The translations under genes were made by a program, and so were the position numbers. From assembly GCA_016293535.1 (NCBI GenBank), contig JAEDEB010000002.1, forward strand, positions 29,452 through 93,451: a stretch of 64,000 nt of DNA, in the 5' to 3' direction. Shown here piece after piece: positions 34,681 to 43,193 of the stretch. Source of the stretch: Bacteroidales bacterium (GTDB lineage Bacteria > Bacteroidota > Bacteroidia > Bacteroidales > UBA932). Below the pieces are notes generated by a model, which was not told where the DNA came from, searched no databases, and saw nothing but the letters and a program-made list of their open reading frames with translations. Position 1 is the stretch's first letter. Every line of letters begins with the position of its first letter.

Positions 34681-35984
34681 GTCTTGTAGCTATTGTAGGC
34701 CGTCCCAATGTCGGCAAGTCGACCCTTTTCAACCGCCTCGTGGGAATGAGGCAGGCCATCGTGGACGAAACTGCCGGAGTGACCAGGGACCGCCATTACG
34801 GAAAGAGCGAATGGTGCGGTCGTGAATTCTCCGTCGTGGACACGGGAGGATACACTTCCAATTCCGACGATGTCTTCGAGGAGGAGATACGCAAGCAGGT
34901 CGTGCTCGCCATCGAGGAAGCCGACCTCGTACTCTTCATGGTGGAGGCCCAGACCGGAGTCACCGATTACGATGCCGAAATCGCGGAACTTCTCCGCAAG
35001 AGCGGCAAGCCTGTCGTGCTGTGCTGCAACAAGGTAGACTCGGGGGAAAAGATATACGGGGCCTACGATTTCTACTCGCTGGGACTGGGTGAGGTATGGA
35101 GCATTTCCGCAGCCAACGGCGGAGGGACGGGAGACCTCCTCGACGAGATATGCCGCAGGCTCCCTGAGGACACCGGGCCGGCGGACGGGCATCCTGAGCT
35201 TCCCCACATCGCCATAGTGGGCAAGCCGAACGTTGGCAAGTCGTCGATGACCAATGCCCTGCTCGGAACCGAAAGGAACATAGTCACCCCCGTGGCGGGA
35301 ACCACCCGCGACTCCATCGCGACTCTCTACAACAAATTCGGTTACGAGTTCATGCTTGTGGACACCGCCGGAATGAGGAAGAAGAGCAAGGTCCACGAGG
35401 ACCTCGAGTTCTACTCCGTGATGAGGGCAATACGCTCCATCGAACACTCCGACGTGTGCATACTGATGATCGATGCACAGACCGGCATCGAGGCTCAGGA
35501 CATGGCCATATTCAACCTCATCCAGAAGAACAGGAAGGGCTGCGTGGTCGTCGTCAACAAATGGGATACAGTCGAGAAGGACAACAACACGATGAAACAG
35601 TACACCGAGGCCATCAGGTCGCGGCTCGCACCTTTCAACGACATTCCAATCGTATTCACCTCCGTCATCAACAGGCAGAGGATAATGAACGTGCTGGACG
35701 AAGCCATGCACGTATACGGAAACTACTCCAAGAAGATCAGCACCTCAGTCCTCAACGAGGAGATGCTGCCGGAGATAGAGAACTATCCTCCACCGGCATG
35801 GAAGGGAAAGTACATAAAGATAAAGTACGCCACCCAGCTTCCGACCAAGTTCCCTTGCTTCGCATTTTTCTGCAACCTTCCCCAGTACATCAGGGAGCCG
35901 TACCGGAGATTCGTGGAGAACAGACTCAGGGAGAAGTTCGATTTCACGGGCTGCCCTGTCCAGATTTACTTCAGGCAGAAGTAG
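34677..35984 (+). CDS. der: Ribosome-assembly GTPase Der (EngA)
   Basis: A 435-residue double GTPase for 50S maturation. First G domain: GRPNVGKS at 8-15, DTGGY, NKVD. Second G domain: [19 protein letters not shown]. The C-terminal KH-like domain follows (~350-435), ending in YFRQK. The start is at 34677, not upstream, because family members begin with this Val-Ala-Ile-Val-Gly strand and an SD box lies in place. Ends 3 bp before the convergent MATE gene. Confidence 0.97.
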   Translation: MSLVAIVGRPNVGKSTLFNRLVGMRQAIVDETAGVTRDRHYGKSEWCGREFSVVDTGGYTSNSDDVFEEEIRKQVVLAIEEADLVLFMVEAQTGVTDYDAEIAELLRKSGKPVVLCCNKVDSGEKIYGAYDFYSLGLGEVWSISAANGGGTGDLLDEICRRLPEDTGPADGHPELPHIAIVGKPNVGKSSMTNALLGTERNIVTPVAGTTRDSIATLYNKFGYEFMLVDTAGMRKKSKVHEDLEFYSVMRAIRSIEHSDVCILMIDAQTGIEAQDMAIFNLIQKNRKGCVVVVNKWDTVEKDNNTMKQYTEAIRSRLAPFNDIPIVFTSVINRQRIMNVLDEAMHVYGNYSKKISTSVLNEEMLPEIENYPPPAWKGKYIKIKYATQLPTKFPCFAFFCNLPQYIREPYRRFVENRLREKFDFTGCPVQIYFRQK

Positions 35985-35987
35985 AAA

Positions 35988-37412
35988 TCAGAAACGGGAA
36001 AAAATAGCCTTCCGCGCCGCTGCGCTCAGAACTGCAGTACGTGCGAGAAGATGCGCGAAATATGCGGCCATCAGCAGATGGGCCGCTTTTTCGTATGTGG
36101 CGCCGGGGAGTGAGCCCGGCATGTCGGGATAGAAGAAGAATGCACCAAAGAACCAGACGGCGAAGAATGCCGCGACCGCCCAGACCATACACTGGCGTAT
36201 GTACTTCGTACATGTGGCACCTACGTAGATTCCGTCCCAGGCGAAGGCTCCGACGCCGGCGAGGGGCATGAGCAGCAGCCACGGAAGGTATGCACGCGCA
36301 GCATCCACGACCACGGGATCCGAGGTCATCATGCGGAGCATAGGTACGCCGCCAAGACCGTAGGCAAGCATGAACACTGCGGACAGTCCGGCACACCAGA
36401 CAAAATTCCATCGCACAGAAAGCCTGAGGCCCTCCCCGTCGCCCGCGCCTATGTAGCGGCCTGTCATGGCCTCACCCGCATAGGCGAAACCGTCCGAGAA
36501 ATATGAGAAAATCATCAGCAGTTTCATCATTATGGTAGTAACTGCAAGAAGGACATCCCCGAGACGGGCCGAAATCATCGTAAACCCCACGTAAACCGCT
36601 ATGAAACAAAGGCTTCTTACAAAAATGTCGGCATTCATAGAGAAAAGCTTCGCATTGTTGCCCGAGCGCAGCGCGGTGGCAAGGGAGGTATCCCGAAAAC
36701 ACTCCGTGAAGATGCGGCGATACTTGAAAAGAACGAGGGAGACGGCGCAAAGCAGACCCGCATACTGAGCGGCGAGGGTTCCCCACGCTATGCCTTCAAA
36801 GCCAAGACCCTTCCACAACGGCGCTGCGGCCCCCACCGGCGGGATGCCCAGGGAAAGAACGACCGAGGCCACGATGTTGACACCGTTGACTACAAGGTCG
36901 GTGATCATAGCGCTGACACCGTCCTGCATACCTATGAACCAGCCCTTGAAGGCCATGAGCGAGAGAGTTGCGGGGGCAGCCCAGATCCTTATGCGGAAAT
37001 AGCTGCGCGCAAGGGTCTCCACCTCGGGGGTGCATCTGACGACAAGGAAGGCCAGCTGTACGAAAAACCATTGGATCAGGATGAGAAACAGGGCTGCGGC
37101 AAGGGCAAGGGAGAGGCTTCTCGCGAGTATGCCTGCACACTCTTTCCTGTCCCCCGCTCCCCAGGCCTGGGCTGTCAGCCCTCCCGTGGAGATGCGGAGG
37201 AAACCGAAATTCCAGTAGAGCAGGTCAAAGAGCATGGTGCCTATGGCTATGCCGCCGATGAGGGCGGCCGTGCCTGCGCCCTGCGAGGACAGGTCCAGGT
37301 GCCCGGCCACGCCCAGATCGACCATGCCCACAAGGGGCACAGTCATGTTGGCGAGTATGCTCGGAAGGGCAAGCCTTAGAATCTCCCTGTTGACTGCTGC
37401 GCTCCTGCCCAT
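35988..37412 (-). CDS. MATE family efflux transporter (DinF-like)
   Basis: A 474-residue multidrug/toxin extrusion-type transporter with 12 hydrophobic segments. N-terminal MATE features: LALPSILANMTVPLVGMVDLGVAGHL; also AWGAGDRKE and the FEGIAWGTLAAQY repeat-half landmark. The DinF subgroup is the closest by eye. Substrate cannot be read from sequence; families export cationic drugs, flavins or lipid-linked compounds by Na+ or H+ antiport. It follows rsgA by 3 bp on the same strand, and converges on der. Confidence 0.92.
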   Translation of the reverse strand: MGRSAAVNREILRLALPSILANMTVPLVGMVDLGVAGHLDLSSQGAGTAALIGGIAIGTMLFDLLYWNFGFLRISTGGLTAQAWGAGDRKECAGILARSLSLALAAALFLILIQWFFVQLAFLVVRCTPEVETLARSYFRIRIWAAPATLSLMAFKGWFIGMQDGVSAMITDLVVNGVNIVASVVLSLGIPPVGAAAPLWKGLGFEGIAWGTLAAQYAGLLCAVSLVLFKYRRIFTECFRDTSLATALRSGNNAKLFSMNADIFVRSLCFIAVYVGFTMISARLGDVLLAVTTIMMKLLMIFSYFSDGFAYAGEAMTGRYIGAGDGEGLRLSVRWNFVWCAGLSAVFMLAYGLGGVPMLRMMTSDPVVVDAARAYLPWLLLMPLAGVGAFAWDGIYVGATCTKYIRQCMVWAVAAFFAVWFFGAFFFYPDMPGSLPGATYEKAAHLLMAAYFAHLLARTAVLSAAARKAIFSRF

Positions 37413-37415
37413 TCT

Positions 37416-38363
37416 CTACCTGTATTTTCCTTCTGAAGAATCCTCGAGCATCCCCAGATATGAGCTGTAGCGTTCAGGGGCTATCCGGCCCTCCTCCATA
37501 GCAAGCTTGACCGCACAGCCCGGCTCGTGGGTATGGGTGCAGGGCGTGAACCTGCAGCCCCGGGATTCCCTGAGCATTTCGGGGAAATAGAGGGGTATCT
37601 CCTCCCGGGTGAGGTCAACCAGACCGAAGCCCCTGATGCCCGGGGTGTCGATTATGAATTCACCTGCTGAAGTCCTGTACATCTCGTAGAAAGTGGTGGT
37701 GTGGCGTCCCTGGAGATGAGCGTCCGAAATCTCGGCCGTACGGGGATCCAGAGACGGGTCGAGGGCCTTGATGATGGAAGACTTGCCCACCCCGGACTCT
37801 CCTGAGAAGAGGGAGACACCTTCGGCGCAGAGGGCATGAATGCGGCCGATGCCCTCGCCGGTTCTGGCTGAGACCTCGATTACGTCGTAGCCTGCAAGCG
37901 AGTATATCTTGTGGAAATTGTCGAGGACCGGAGCAAAATCCTCCGCGAATTCTCCCCGGAAAATGTCTGTCTTGTTCAGGACTATGACCGGCCTGACCCC
38001 ATAGACCTCGCAGGTCACGAGAAGGCGGTCGAGAAATGGGAGTTTCAATTCGGGGAAGGCGAGAGTCACGACAAGGAAGGCCCTGTCTATGTTGGCCGCG
38101 ATGACGTGGTTCTGACGGGACAGGTTGGTGGACTTGCGTATGAGATAGTTGCGGCGGGGATGGACCGCGGTTATCGCCGCCGTGCCCTCCGGACCGTCCG
38201 TCTCGTAGTCCACAATGTCCCCTACGGCCACCGGATTGGTGGCGGAACCACCCCTGAGGCGTATCCTGCCTCTGAGCACTGCCGGGAAAAGTTCCCACTG
38301 AGGGAGCTCCGAGAGGAGATAATGGCTCCCCGTATGCTTGATTACCGTTGCCGTACCTTTCAT
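37416..38363 (-). CDS. rsgA: Ribosome small-subunit GTPase RsgA
   Basis: A 315-residue circularly permuted GTPase that checks 30S maturation. The N-terminal OB domain (~1-75) precedes the G domain in the permuted order: G4 NKTD, then G1 GESGVGKSS and G3 DTPGIRGFG. A zinc-binding C-terminal region follows (CRFTPCTHTHEPGCAVK). I start at the ATG at 38363 (MKGTATVIKHTG), because the longer open frame to 38666 covers the divergent promoter region and the polyprenyl synthase gene. The -7 box ends only 6 nt before the ATG, implying a leaderless or near-leaderless mRNA. Confidence 0.95.
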   Translation of the reverse strand: MKGTATVIKHTGSHYLLSELPQWELFPAVLRGRIRLRGGSATNPVAVGDIVDYETDGPEGTAAITAVHPRRNYLIRKSTNLSRQNHVIAANIDRAFLVVTLAFPELKLPFLDRLLVTCEVYGVRPVIVLNKTDIFRGEFAEDFAPVLDNFHKIYSLAGYDVIEVSARTGEGIGRIHALCAEGVSLFSGESGVGKSSIIKALDPSLDPRTAEISDAHLQGRHTTTFYEMYRTSAGEFIIDTPGIRGFGLVDLTREEIPLYFPEMLRESRGCRFTPCTHTHEPGCAVKLAMEEGRIAPERYSSYLGMLEDSSEGKYR

Positions 38364-38369
38364 CGCCGG

Positions 38370-38377
38370 CAAAGATA
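38370..38377 (-). promoter_or_regulatory. -7 promoter box for rsgA, nearly abutting the ATG
   Basis: Minus-strand TATCTTTG fits TAnnTTTG exactly and ends 6 nt before the rsgA ATG, so the transcript start would fall at or next to the start codon. Confidence 0.5.
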
Positions 38378-38399
38378 CGCAAATGAGCGAAAAGATTCC

Positions 38400-38407
38400 T
38401 AAATTTG
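38400..38407 (+). promoter_or_regulatory. -7 promoter box for the polyprenyl synthase gene
   Basis: TAAATTTG fits TAnnTTTG exactly, 22 nt before the ATG at 38430, in the 66-bp divergent gap with rsgA. Confidence 0.5.
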
Positions 38408-38429
38408 CGCGATTCCAATTCACCGACTT

Positions 38430-39419
38430 ATGATTACCGAAATCCAGATTGACGCAGCAATACGGAAAATGTTCGACGAAATGTCGTTCAAAGCCGAACC
38501 GGCCGGACTCTATGACCCTCTCAGATATATGATAGCCATAGGAGGCAAGAGGATACGTCCACGACTGTGCCTGCTCGCCTATTCCCTCTTCAAGGACGAA
38601 CTCGGCGAAGAGATACTCGAGCCCGCAAGCGCGCTCGAGGTTTTCCACACCTTCACGCTCATCCACGACGACATCATGGACAAGTCGGCGCTGCGGAGGG
38701 GACAGGCTACGGTATGGACCCGCTGGAATGACGACACGGCCATACTGTCGGGCGACGTGATGTGCATCGACAGTTACCGCCGGATGGCCGCCGCGCCCGC
38801 GCCCGTGCTCGGAAAGGTGCTCGGCCTGTTCAACCTTACCGCCGCCCAGGTCTGCGAAGGACAGCAGTACGATATGGACTTCGAAGATATGGACAGGGTG
38901 CCGATGTCGGAATATATGAAGATGATAGGGCTCAAGACCGCGGTGCTCATCGCATGCTCCGCCAAGACGGGCGCCATCATAGGGGGTGCATCCGCAAGGG
39001 ACGCCGGACTGCTTTACGACTACGGCTACAAGCTCGGGCTGGCCTTCCAGATTGCGGATGACTGGCTGGACGCCTATGGGGACGAGAAGGTGTTCGGCAA
39101 ACCTATAGGAGGGGACATAGTCAACAACAAGAAATGCTGGCTCACCACCTACGCACAGGAGAAACTGGAAGGCACGGCAGAGGGTGAAGAACTGGGCAGG
39201 GCGATGAAGATGCCGGTAACCACGGCTGAAGAAAGGGCCCGGAAGATTGCCGCGGTCAGGAAGATTTATGAATTGACAGGCGCCGGTGATGCGGCGAGGG
39301 AGGAGATTGAAAGGCTCACGGGCGAGGCCCTCTCAGCGGTGGCCGGGATCGGACTTCCGAAGATAAGGTTCGAGATGCTCAGACGATATGCCGACAGCCT
39401 TGTCGGACGGACAAGATAG
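38430..39419 (+). CDS. Polyprenyl diphosphate synthase (trans-isoprenyl)
   Basis: A 329-residue all-alpha prenyltransferase that condenses isopentenyl diphosphate onto an allylic primer. The first aspartate-rich motif is D80-D-I-M-D84 (LIHDDIMDKS), lacking the two-residue insertion of bacterial farnesyl synthases; the second is ADDWLD (~208-213). GGKRIRP at 38-44 is the substrate-binding loop. Product length (geranylgeranyl or longer, e.g. a quinone side chain) cannot be fixed by eye. The U32 gene follows after 6 bp. Confidence 0.93.
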   Translation: MITEIQIDAAIRKMFDEMSFKAEPAGLYDPLRYMIAIGGKRIRPRLCLLAYSLFKDELGEEILEPASALEVFHTFTLIHDDIMDKSALRRGQATVWTRWNDDTAILSGDVMCIDSYRRMAAAPAPVLGKVLGLFNLTAAQVCEGQQYDMDFEDMDRVPMSEYMKMIGLKTAVLIACSAKTGAIIGGASARDAGLLYDYGYKLGLAFQIADDWLDAYGDEKVFGKPIGGDIVNNKKCWLTTYAQEKLEGTAEGEELGRAMKMPVTTAEERARKIAAVRKIYELTGAGDAAREEIERLTGEALSAVAGIGLPKIRFEMLRRYADSLVGRTR

Positions 39420-39425
39420 GACGCA

Positions 39426-40718
39426 ATGGAAAGGAAAGACCTGGAAATAATGGCTCCGGCCGGAAATTTCGAATGCCTGCACGCGGCCATTCAAGGCGGG
39501 GCTGATTCCGTATATTTCGGCGTGGAGAAACTGAACATGAGGTCCCACTCTGCCAACAATTTCAGAATGGAGGACCTTGCAGAGGTATGCCGGATATGCA
39601 GGGAGAACGGAGTCAAGTCCTACCTTACCCTCAACATAGTGCTCTATGACGACGAACTGGAGACCATGCGCAGGACCCTCGACGCTGCAAAGGCGGCCGG
39701 GATTACTGCGGTGATCGCATCGGACATGGCTGCGATAAGCTATGCACGCGAAATCGGGGTCGAGGTCCATATCTCCACCCAGCTCAGCATCTCCAACTCC
39801 GAAGCGCTCCGGTTCTACGCCGCCTATGCGGACGTGATTGTGCTCGCAAGGGAGCTTGACCTTGGCCGGGTCAGGGCCATCAGTGACACCATTGAAAGGG
39901 AGGGGATCTGCGGTCCTTCCGGACGTCCCGTTCAAATAGAGATGTTCGCCCACGGAGCCCTGTGCATGGCAATTTCAGGTAAATGTTACCTCAGTCTCCA
40001 CGAATACGGGGCATCCGCGAACAGGGGTTCCTGCTACCAGATATGCCGCCGAGGCTACGAGGTCACAGATCTCGAGACAGGCAACAGCCTCAAGGTCGAC
40101 AACAAGTACATAATGTCCCCGAAGGATCTCTGTACCATCGAATTCATGGACAAGATCATAGAGGCGGGGGTAAGCGTGTTCAAGATCGAGGGACGCGCCC
40201 GCAGCGCCGAATATGTCCGCAAGTGCGCCAGCTGCTACAGACGCGCCGCCGATGCCGTGTGCGATGGGTGCTACACCCCCGAACTAGCCGCCAGCCTCAA
40301 GGAGGAACTCGCAGAGGTCTTCAACAGAGGCTTCTGGGACGGATATTATCAGGGCGCAAGGCTCGGCGAATGGAGCGATGTATATGGAAGCAGGGCGACA
40401 AGGCGCAAGGTTTACTGCGGCAAGGTCACCAACTGGTTCGCAAAACTGGGCGTTGCTGAGGTACTCGTGGAATCGGCAAGCCTGCACAAGGGCGATGAGA
40501 TACTCATAATCGGTCCTTCCACCGGAGTGATACAGACGCGCGTGGAGGAAATAAGGGTGGACCTCAAGCCTGTGGAAGAATGTGGAAAGGGCGTCTACTG
40601 TTCCATCCCTGTGGATGCCGCCGCACTTGCTTCGGCAAAGGATCCGGAAGGCAGGTCGGACCCTGCGGGCAAGCTCCGCCGCGCAGACAAGGTCTACCTC
40701 TGGGTATCGGAAGCCTGA
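39426..40718 (+). CDS. U32 family protein, TrhP (YegQ)-like tRNA hydroxylation factor
   Basis: A 430-residue 'peptidase U32' protein. It begins with the family block IMAPAGNFECLHAAIQGGADSVYFG and contains the signature EMFAHGALCMAISGKCYLS. Four cysteines in the C-x6-C...C-x3-C arrangement (GALC, GKC, GSCYQIC) match the Fe-S ligands seen in TrhP/RlhA/UbiU/UbiV relatives. In E. coli TrhP acts with prephenate in 5-hydroxyuridine formation at tRNA position 34; that role is inferred by similarity, and protease activity is not supported for this branch. The last 25 bp overlap the 3' end of the convergent regulator gene. Confidence 0.9.
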   Translation: MERKDLEIMAPAGNFECLHAAIQGGADSVYFGVEKLNMRSHSANNFRMEDLAEVCRICRENGVKSYLTLNIVLYDDELETMRRTLDAAKAAGITAVIASDMAAISYAREIGVEVHISTQLSISNSEALRFYAAYADVIVLARELDLGRVRAISDTIEREGICGPSGRPVQIEMFAHGALCMAISGKCYLSLHEYGASANRGSCYQICRRGYEVTDLETGNSLKVDNKYIMSPKDLCTIEFMDKIIEAGVSVFKIEGRARSAEYVRKCASCYRRAADAVCDGCYTPELAASLKEELAEVFNRGFWDGYYQGARLGEWSDVYGSRATRRKVYCGKVTNWFAKLGVAEVLVESASLHKGDEILIIGPSTGVIQTRVEEIRVDLKPVEECGKGVYCSIPVDAAALASAKDPEGRSDPAGKLRRADKVYLWVSEA

Positions 40719-43162
40719 CGGAGGAACTCGGAGAAAGAGAGGGGATACTCCTCTCCCATGCTCGCCTTGTATCTTGCGGTAAAGTTCTCAAAGGCAGTCC
40801 TTGCGGTACCCGTCCTTTTGAGGGACACGAGGGCATTGCATTTCTCCCTGAGCGCATTCTCGTCGAGGGAGTCGAACTCCAGCATCGCATCGGCAAGGGC
40901 TACAGTCTGCTCGTTATCGAGCCGGCCGCCATCGAAGAGGCGAAGTATATGGTCGGCGACGGTTCCGTCATAGTTTTCCTTGTACTTGTCCAGCCATTCA
41001 GCTCTCATTTCCGGCAGGAGAGGTCCGAGGGAGGCTATTCCGAGTATGATTCCGAAATCCGGGTCGCCCGGACCAGTCCCCATCTTACTCATCATGGATG
41101 TGGCCTTGAGAAAATCGCAAAGGTCCTCAGAGGTTCTGACCGTCCATATCCCGTTTTCCGAAACCAGCTCCATCGCGATTCCGGCCTCGGCGAAGACCTT
41201 CCTTATCTTGGCGAGATTCACTCCCCTGTTGTTGAAGAAACTTTCCTCACTCTTGTCGAACCACAGGGCATCCTTCATCTGGGAATTGGACACGCCCCTG
41301 CCCTCGGCCGTAGTGACAAGCAGCAGGGCCATCAGCTGCTTCATCGTAGGAGTGAAGGACGGAGTGAGGTCGCGGCCCGCCTTGTCCATAACCTTGAAAG
41401 CGCCCAGAAGGTGAACGCCCTCTGCGCGCGGCATCACCCTGAACTCGTTCCCCTTCTTGCGGCGCAGACTGCGGACACGGAACCTGAGCAGGACTGCGCA
41501 GATCCCGGCAAGCAGAACCGATGCAAGAACTGACAGCAGGACTGCAAGACGGTCCTTGCCCTTGCTGGTTTCAGGATGGGCATAACCGGTATCCACAGGG
41601 AGTATTATCTCGTACATCTCCGCCAGATAGGAGGCATCGGACTCCTTTGTGACAAGAACTGCGTGATAGGCATTCCCGTATCTCAACAGAGTCGCATCGG
41701 AGTTCACGTCGAGAAAGTCATAAGGCAGAGGTTCTCCCAGAGGCGTCACGGTTCCCGTCTCCAGGTCGACAGACTTGAGCTGGAGGGCAGTCTTGAAAAC
41801 GTTAGGGGAATAGAACAGGCCCACAAGGGTACGGCCATCGTCCTCCACTATCAGGCGGTCTGCCGCCACCTCCTGTGCCTCGTTCCCGAAACTTCCGAGA
41901 TTCTCTGCGGTGAAATCCGAAAGGTCGAGGCGCCAAATGTCGTTGTATATGACTATCCCGTATTCCTGTATGCCCTTGGGATTTCCCTTTCCTCCGAGTA
42001 TGTACGCGCAGCCGTCACCCAGGCCCACAGCACTGAGGTAGCGGGGCGGGATTTCTTCAAGCTTGAGTTTCCGGAAAGACCCGTCCGGAGAGATGACGGT
42101 CAGGTCGTTGAAATAGCGGTGCTGCCCATACCCGAACATCACCATAAAACTTGAATCCACAGGATTCACGAAGGAATTGTGGTGTTCCAGCAGAGAATGG
42201 CTGCTCCTGTTGACCGGCCCCTGCCAGGCCCTGCCGTCGTAGCGGTTTACCACGACTCCCTTTTCGGCCACGTCGACATAGGCTATGCTTCCGTCGGACA
42301 TCACGGCGAAATCGTTTGCCAGACGGGATGCCGCGAGGGGCTGCTCGAAGCCGCTTTGCACGCTTTCGCCAGAGGATAGGTCATAGGAAACCACCTTTGC
42401 CGGAGTAATCAGGTTCACGCGGCCCCTGGCAAGGTCCACGGCATGGAAGATCTTCTCGGTAGAACGGAACTCCATTGTCTTGTGCCAGTGACGGCTTCTT
42501 TCTATCGACCAATCGGGATTCTCCACGGAAATCGCCGTCTTCCCGTAACGGGTGAGGTCGGTCCAGTCCCGGAGTTCCCAGAAATAGGAGTCGCGATCAT
42601 TGACGGTCACGCTGACGTTCCTTATGAACATCGGGGCCACATCATTGGTGAACATCCCGCTGTCAGTATTCCTCCCGAAAAAGATACGCACCTGGCTGGC
42701 AGAATTCCTCCCGTCTGCCGGCAGAAACCTTTCCACCCCGTTGACGTTGACTGCAATCGAGTCCGTTCCGCTACGGCGGAACTGAATCTGCAGGGTGTGC
42801 CACTCCCTTATGTCTCCCTCCAGGACGGGGAGCATCTCCTGACCGCCGGTGACCACCACCTTGGGAGACTCTCCGCGTGGATTCACGGCAAGAAGGTCCA
42901 CAACTTCGTCGGCAACCATTATCCTGCAGACATACCCGAATACGTCATGGCTTGGCTTGAGCCTGAAGTCGAAAGACAGCTTGAAAGCCTTCTTGAACTT
43001 GAACGGGGCGCATTCCTGCGAAGGAATGACAAGGGAAGTTCTGTTTTCCGGTTCCGCCTCATAGGCACTGAATCCAAGCCCCGCCTCTGCTCCGGCCCTC
43101 AGAGCCGGGAGCAGAAGCAGGAAAAGGATTACTTCGAGTCTTGCCTTTCTTGCGTATGTCAT
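40694..43162 (-). CDS. Membrane-spanning one-component regulator: lectin-like and propeller sensor with SARP-like output
   Basis: An 822-residue protein. Signal peptide/N-terminal hydrophobic segment (~9-24); a concanavalin/LamG-like beta sandwich (~30-200; FKLSFDFRLKPSH, WHTLQIQFRRSG, VNVNGVERFLP); a kelch/beta-propeller-like region (~215-515; YILGGKGNPKG, YNDIWRLDLSDF); one membrane helix (~537-560, LAVLLSVLASVLLAGICAVLL) followed by the basic stop RFRVRSLRRKK; then a cytoplasmic winged-helix (~590-680) and helical BTAD-like domain, the output of SARP-type activators. So a periplasmic glycan-type sensor appears linked directly to a DNA-binding domain, with no kinase. It lies 31 bp after GH92, the likely regulator of the PUL. 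Domain identities past the topology are by eye. Confidence 0.75.
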   Translation of the reverse strand: MTYARKARLEVILFLLLLPALRAGAEAGLGFSAYEAEPENRTSLVIPSQECAPFKFKKAFKLSFDFRLKPSHDVFGYVCRIMVADEVVDLLAVNPRGESPKVVVTGGQEMLPVLEGDIREWHTLQIQFRRSGTDSIAVNVNGVERFLPADGRNSASQVRIFFGRNTDSGMFTNDVAPMFIRNVSVTVNDRDSYFWELRDWTDLTRYGKTAISVENPDWSIERSRHWHKTMEFRSTEKIFHAVDLARGRVNLITPAKVVSYDLSSGESVQSGFEQPLAASRLANDFAVMSDGSIAYVDVAEKGVVVNRYDGRAWQGPVNRSSHSLLEHHNSFVNPVDSSFMVMFGYGQHRYFNDLTVISPDGSFRKLKLEEIPPRYLSAVGLGDGCAYILGGKGNPKGIQEYGIVIYNDIWRLDLSDFTAENLGSFGNEAQEVAADRLIVEDDGRTLVGLFYSPNVFKTALQLKSVDLETGTVTPLGEPLPYDFLDVNSDATLLRYGNAYHAVLVTKESDASYLAEMYEIILPVDTGYAHPETSKGKDRLAVLLSVLASVLLAGICAVLLRFRVRSLRRKKGNEFRVMPRAEGVHLLGAFKVMDKAGRDLTPSFTPTMKQLMALLLVTTAEGRGVSNSQMKDALWFDKSEESFFNNRGVNLAKIRKVFAEAGIAMELVSENGIWTVRTSEDLCDFLKATSMMSKMGTGPGDPDFGIILGIASLGPLLPEMRAEWLDKYKENYDGTVADHILRLFDGGRLDNEQTVALADAMLEFDSLDENALREKCNALVSLKRTGTARTAFENFTARYKASMGEEYPLSFSEFLRQASDTQR

Positions 43163-43193
43163 CCCATAAAAGATAGTGCTAAGATAGCGAGAA

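Noticed and set aside
33417..35711. 764-residue minus-strand open frame
   Set aside because: Runs antisense through prs and der, which have full sets of catalytic motifs; the translation shows no family features.
38364..38666. N-terminal extension of rsgA to 38666
   Set aside because: Would cover the divergent promoter pair and the start of the polyprenyl synthase; family N-terminus fits the ATG at 38363.
43163..43193. Terminator between GH92 and the regulator gene
   Set aside because: Only a 4-bp GATA/TATC stem; no T-tract, so co-transcription remains possible.
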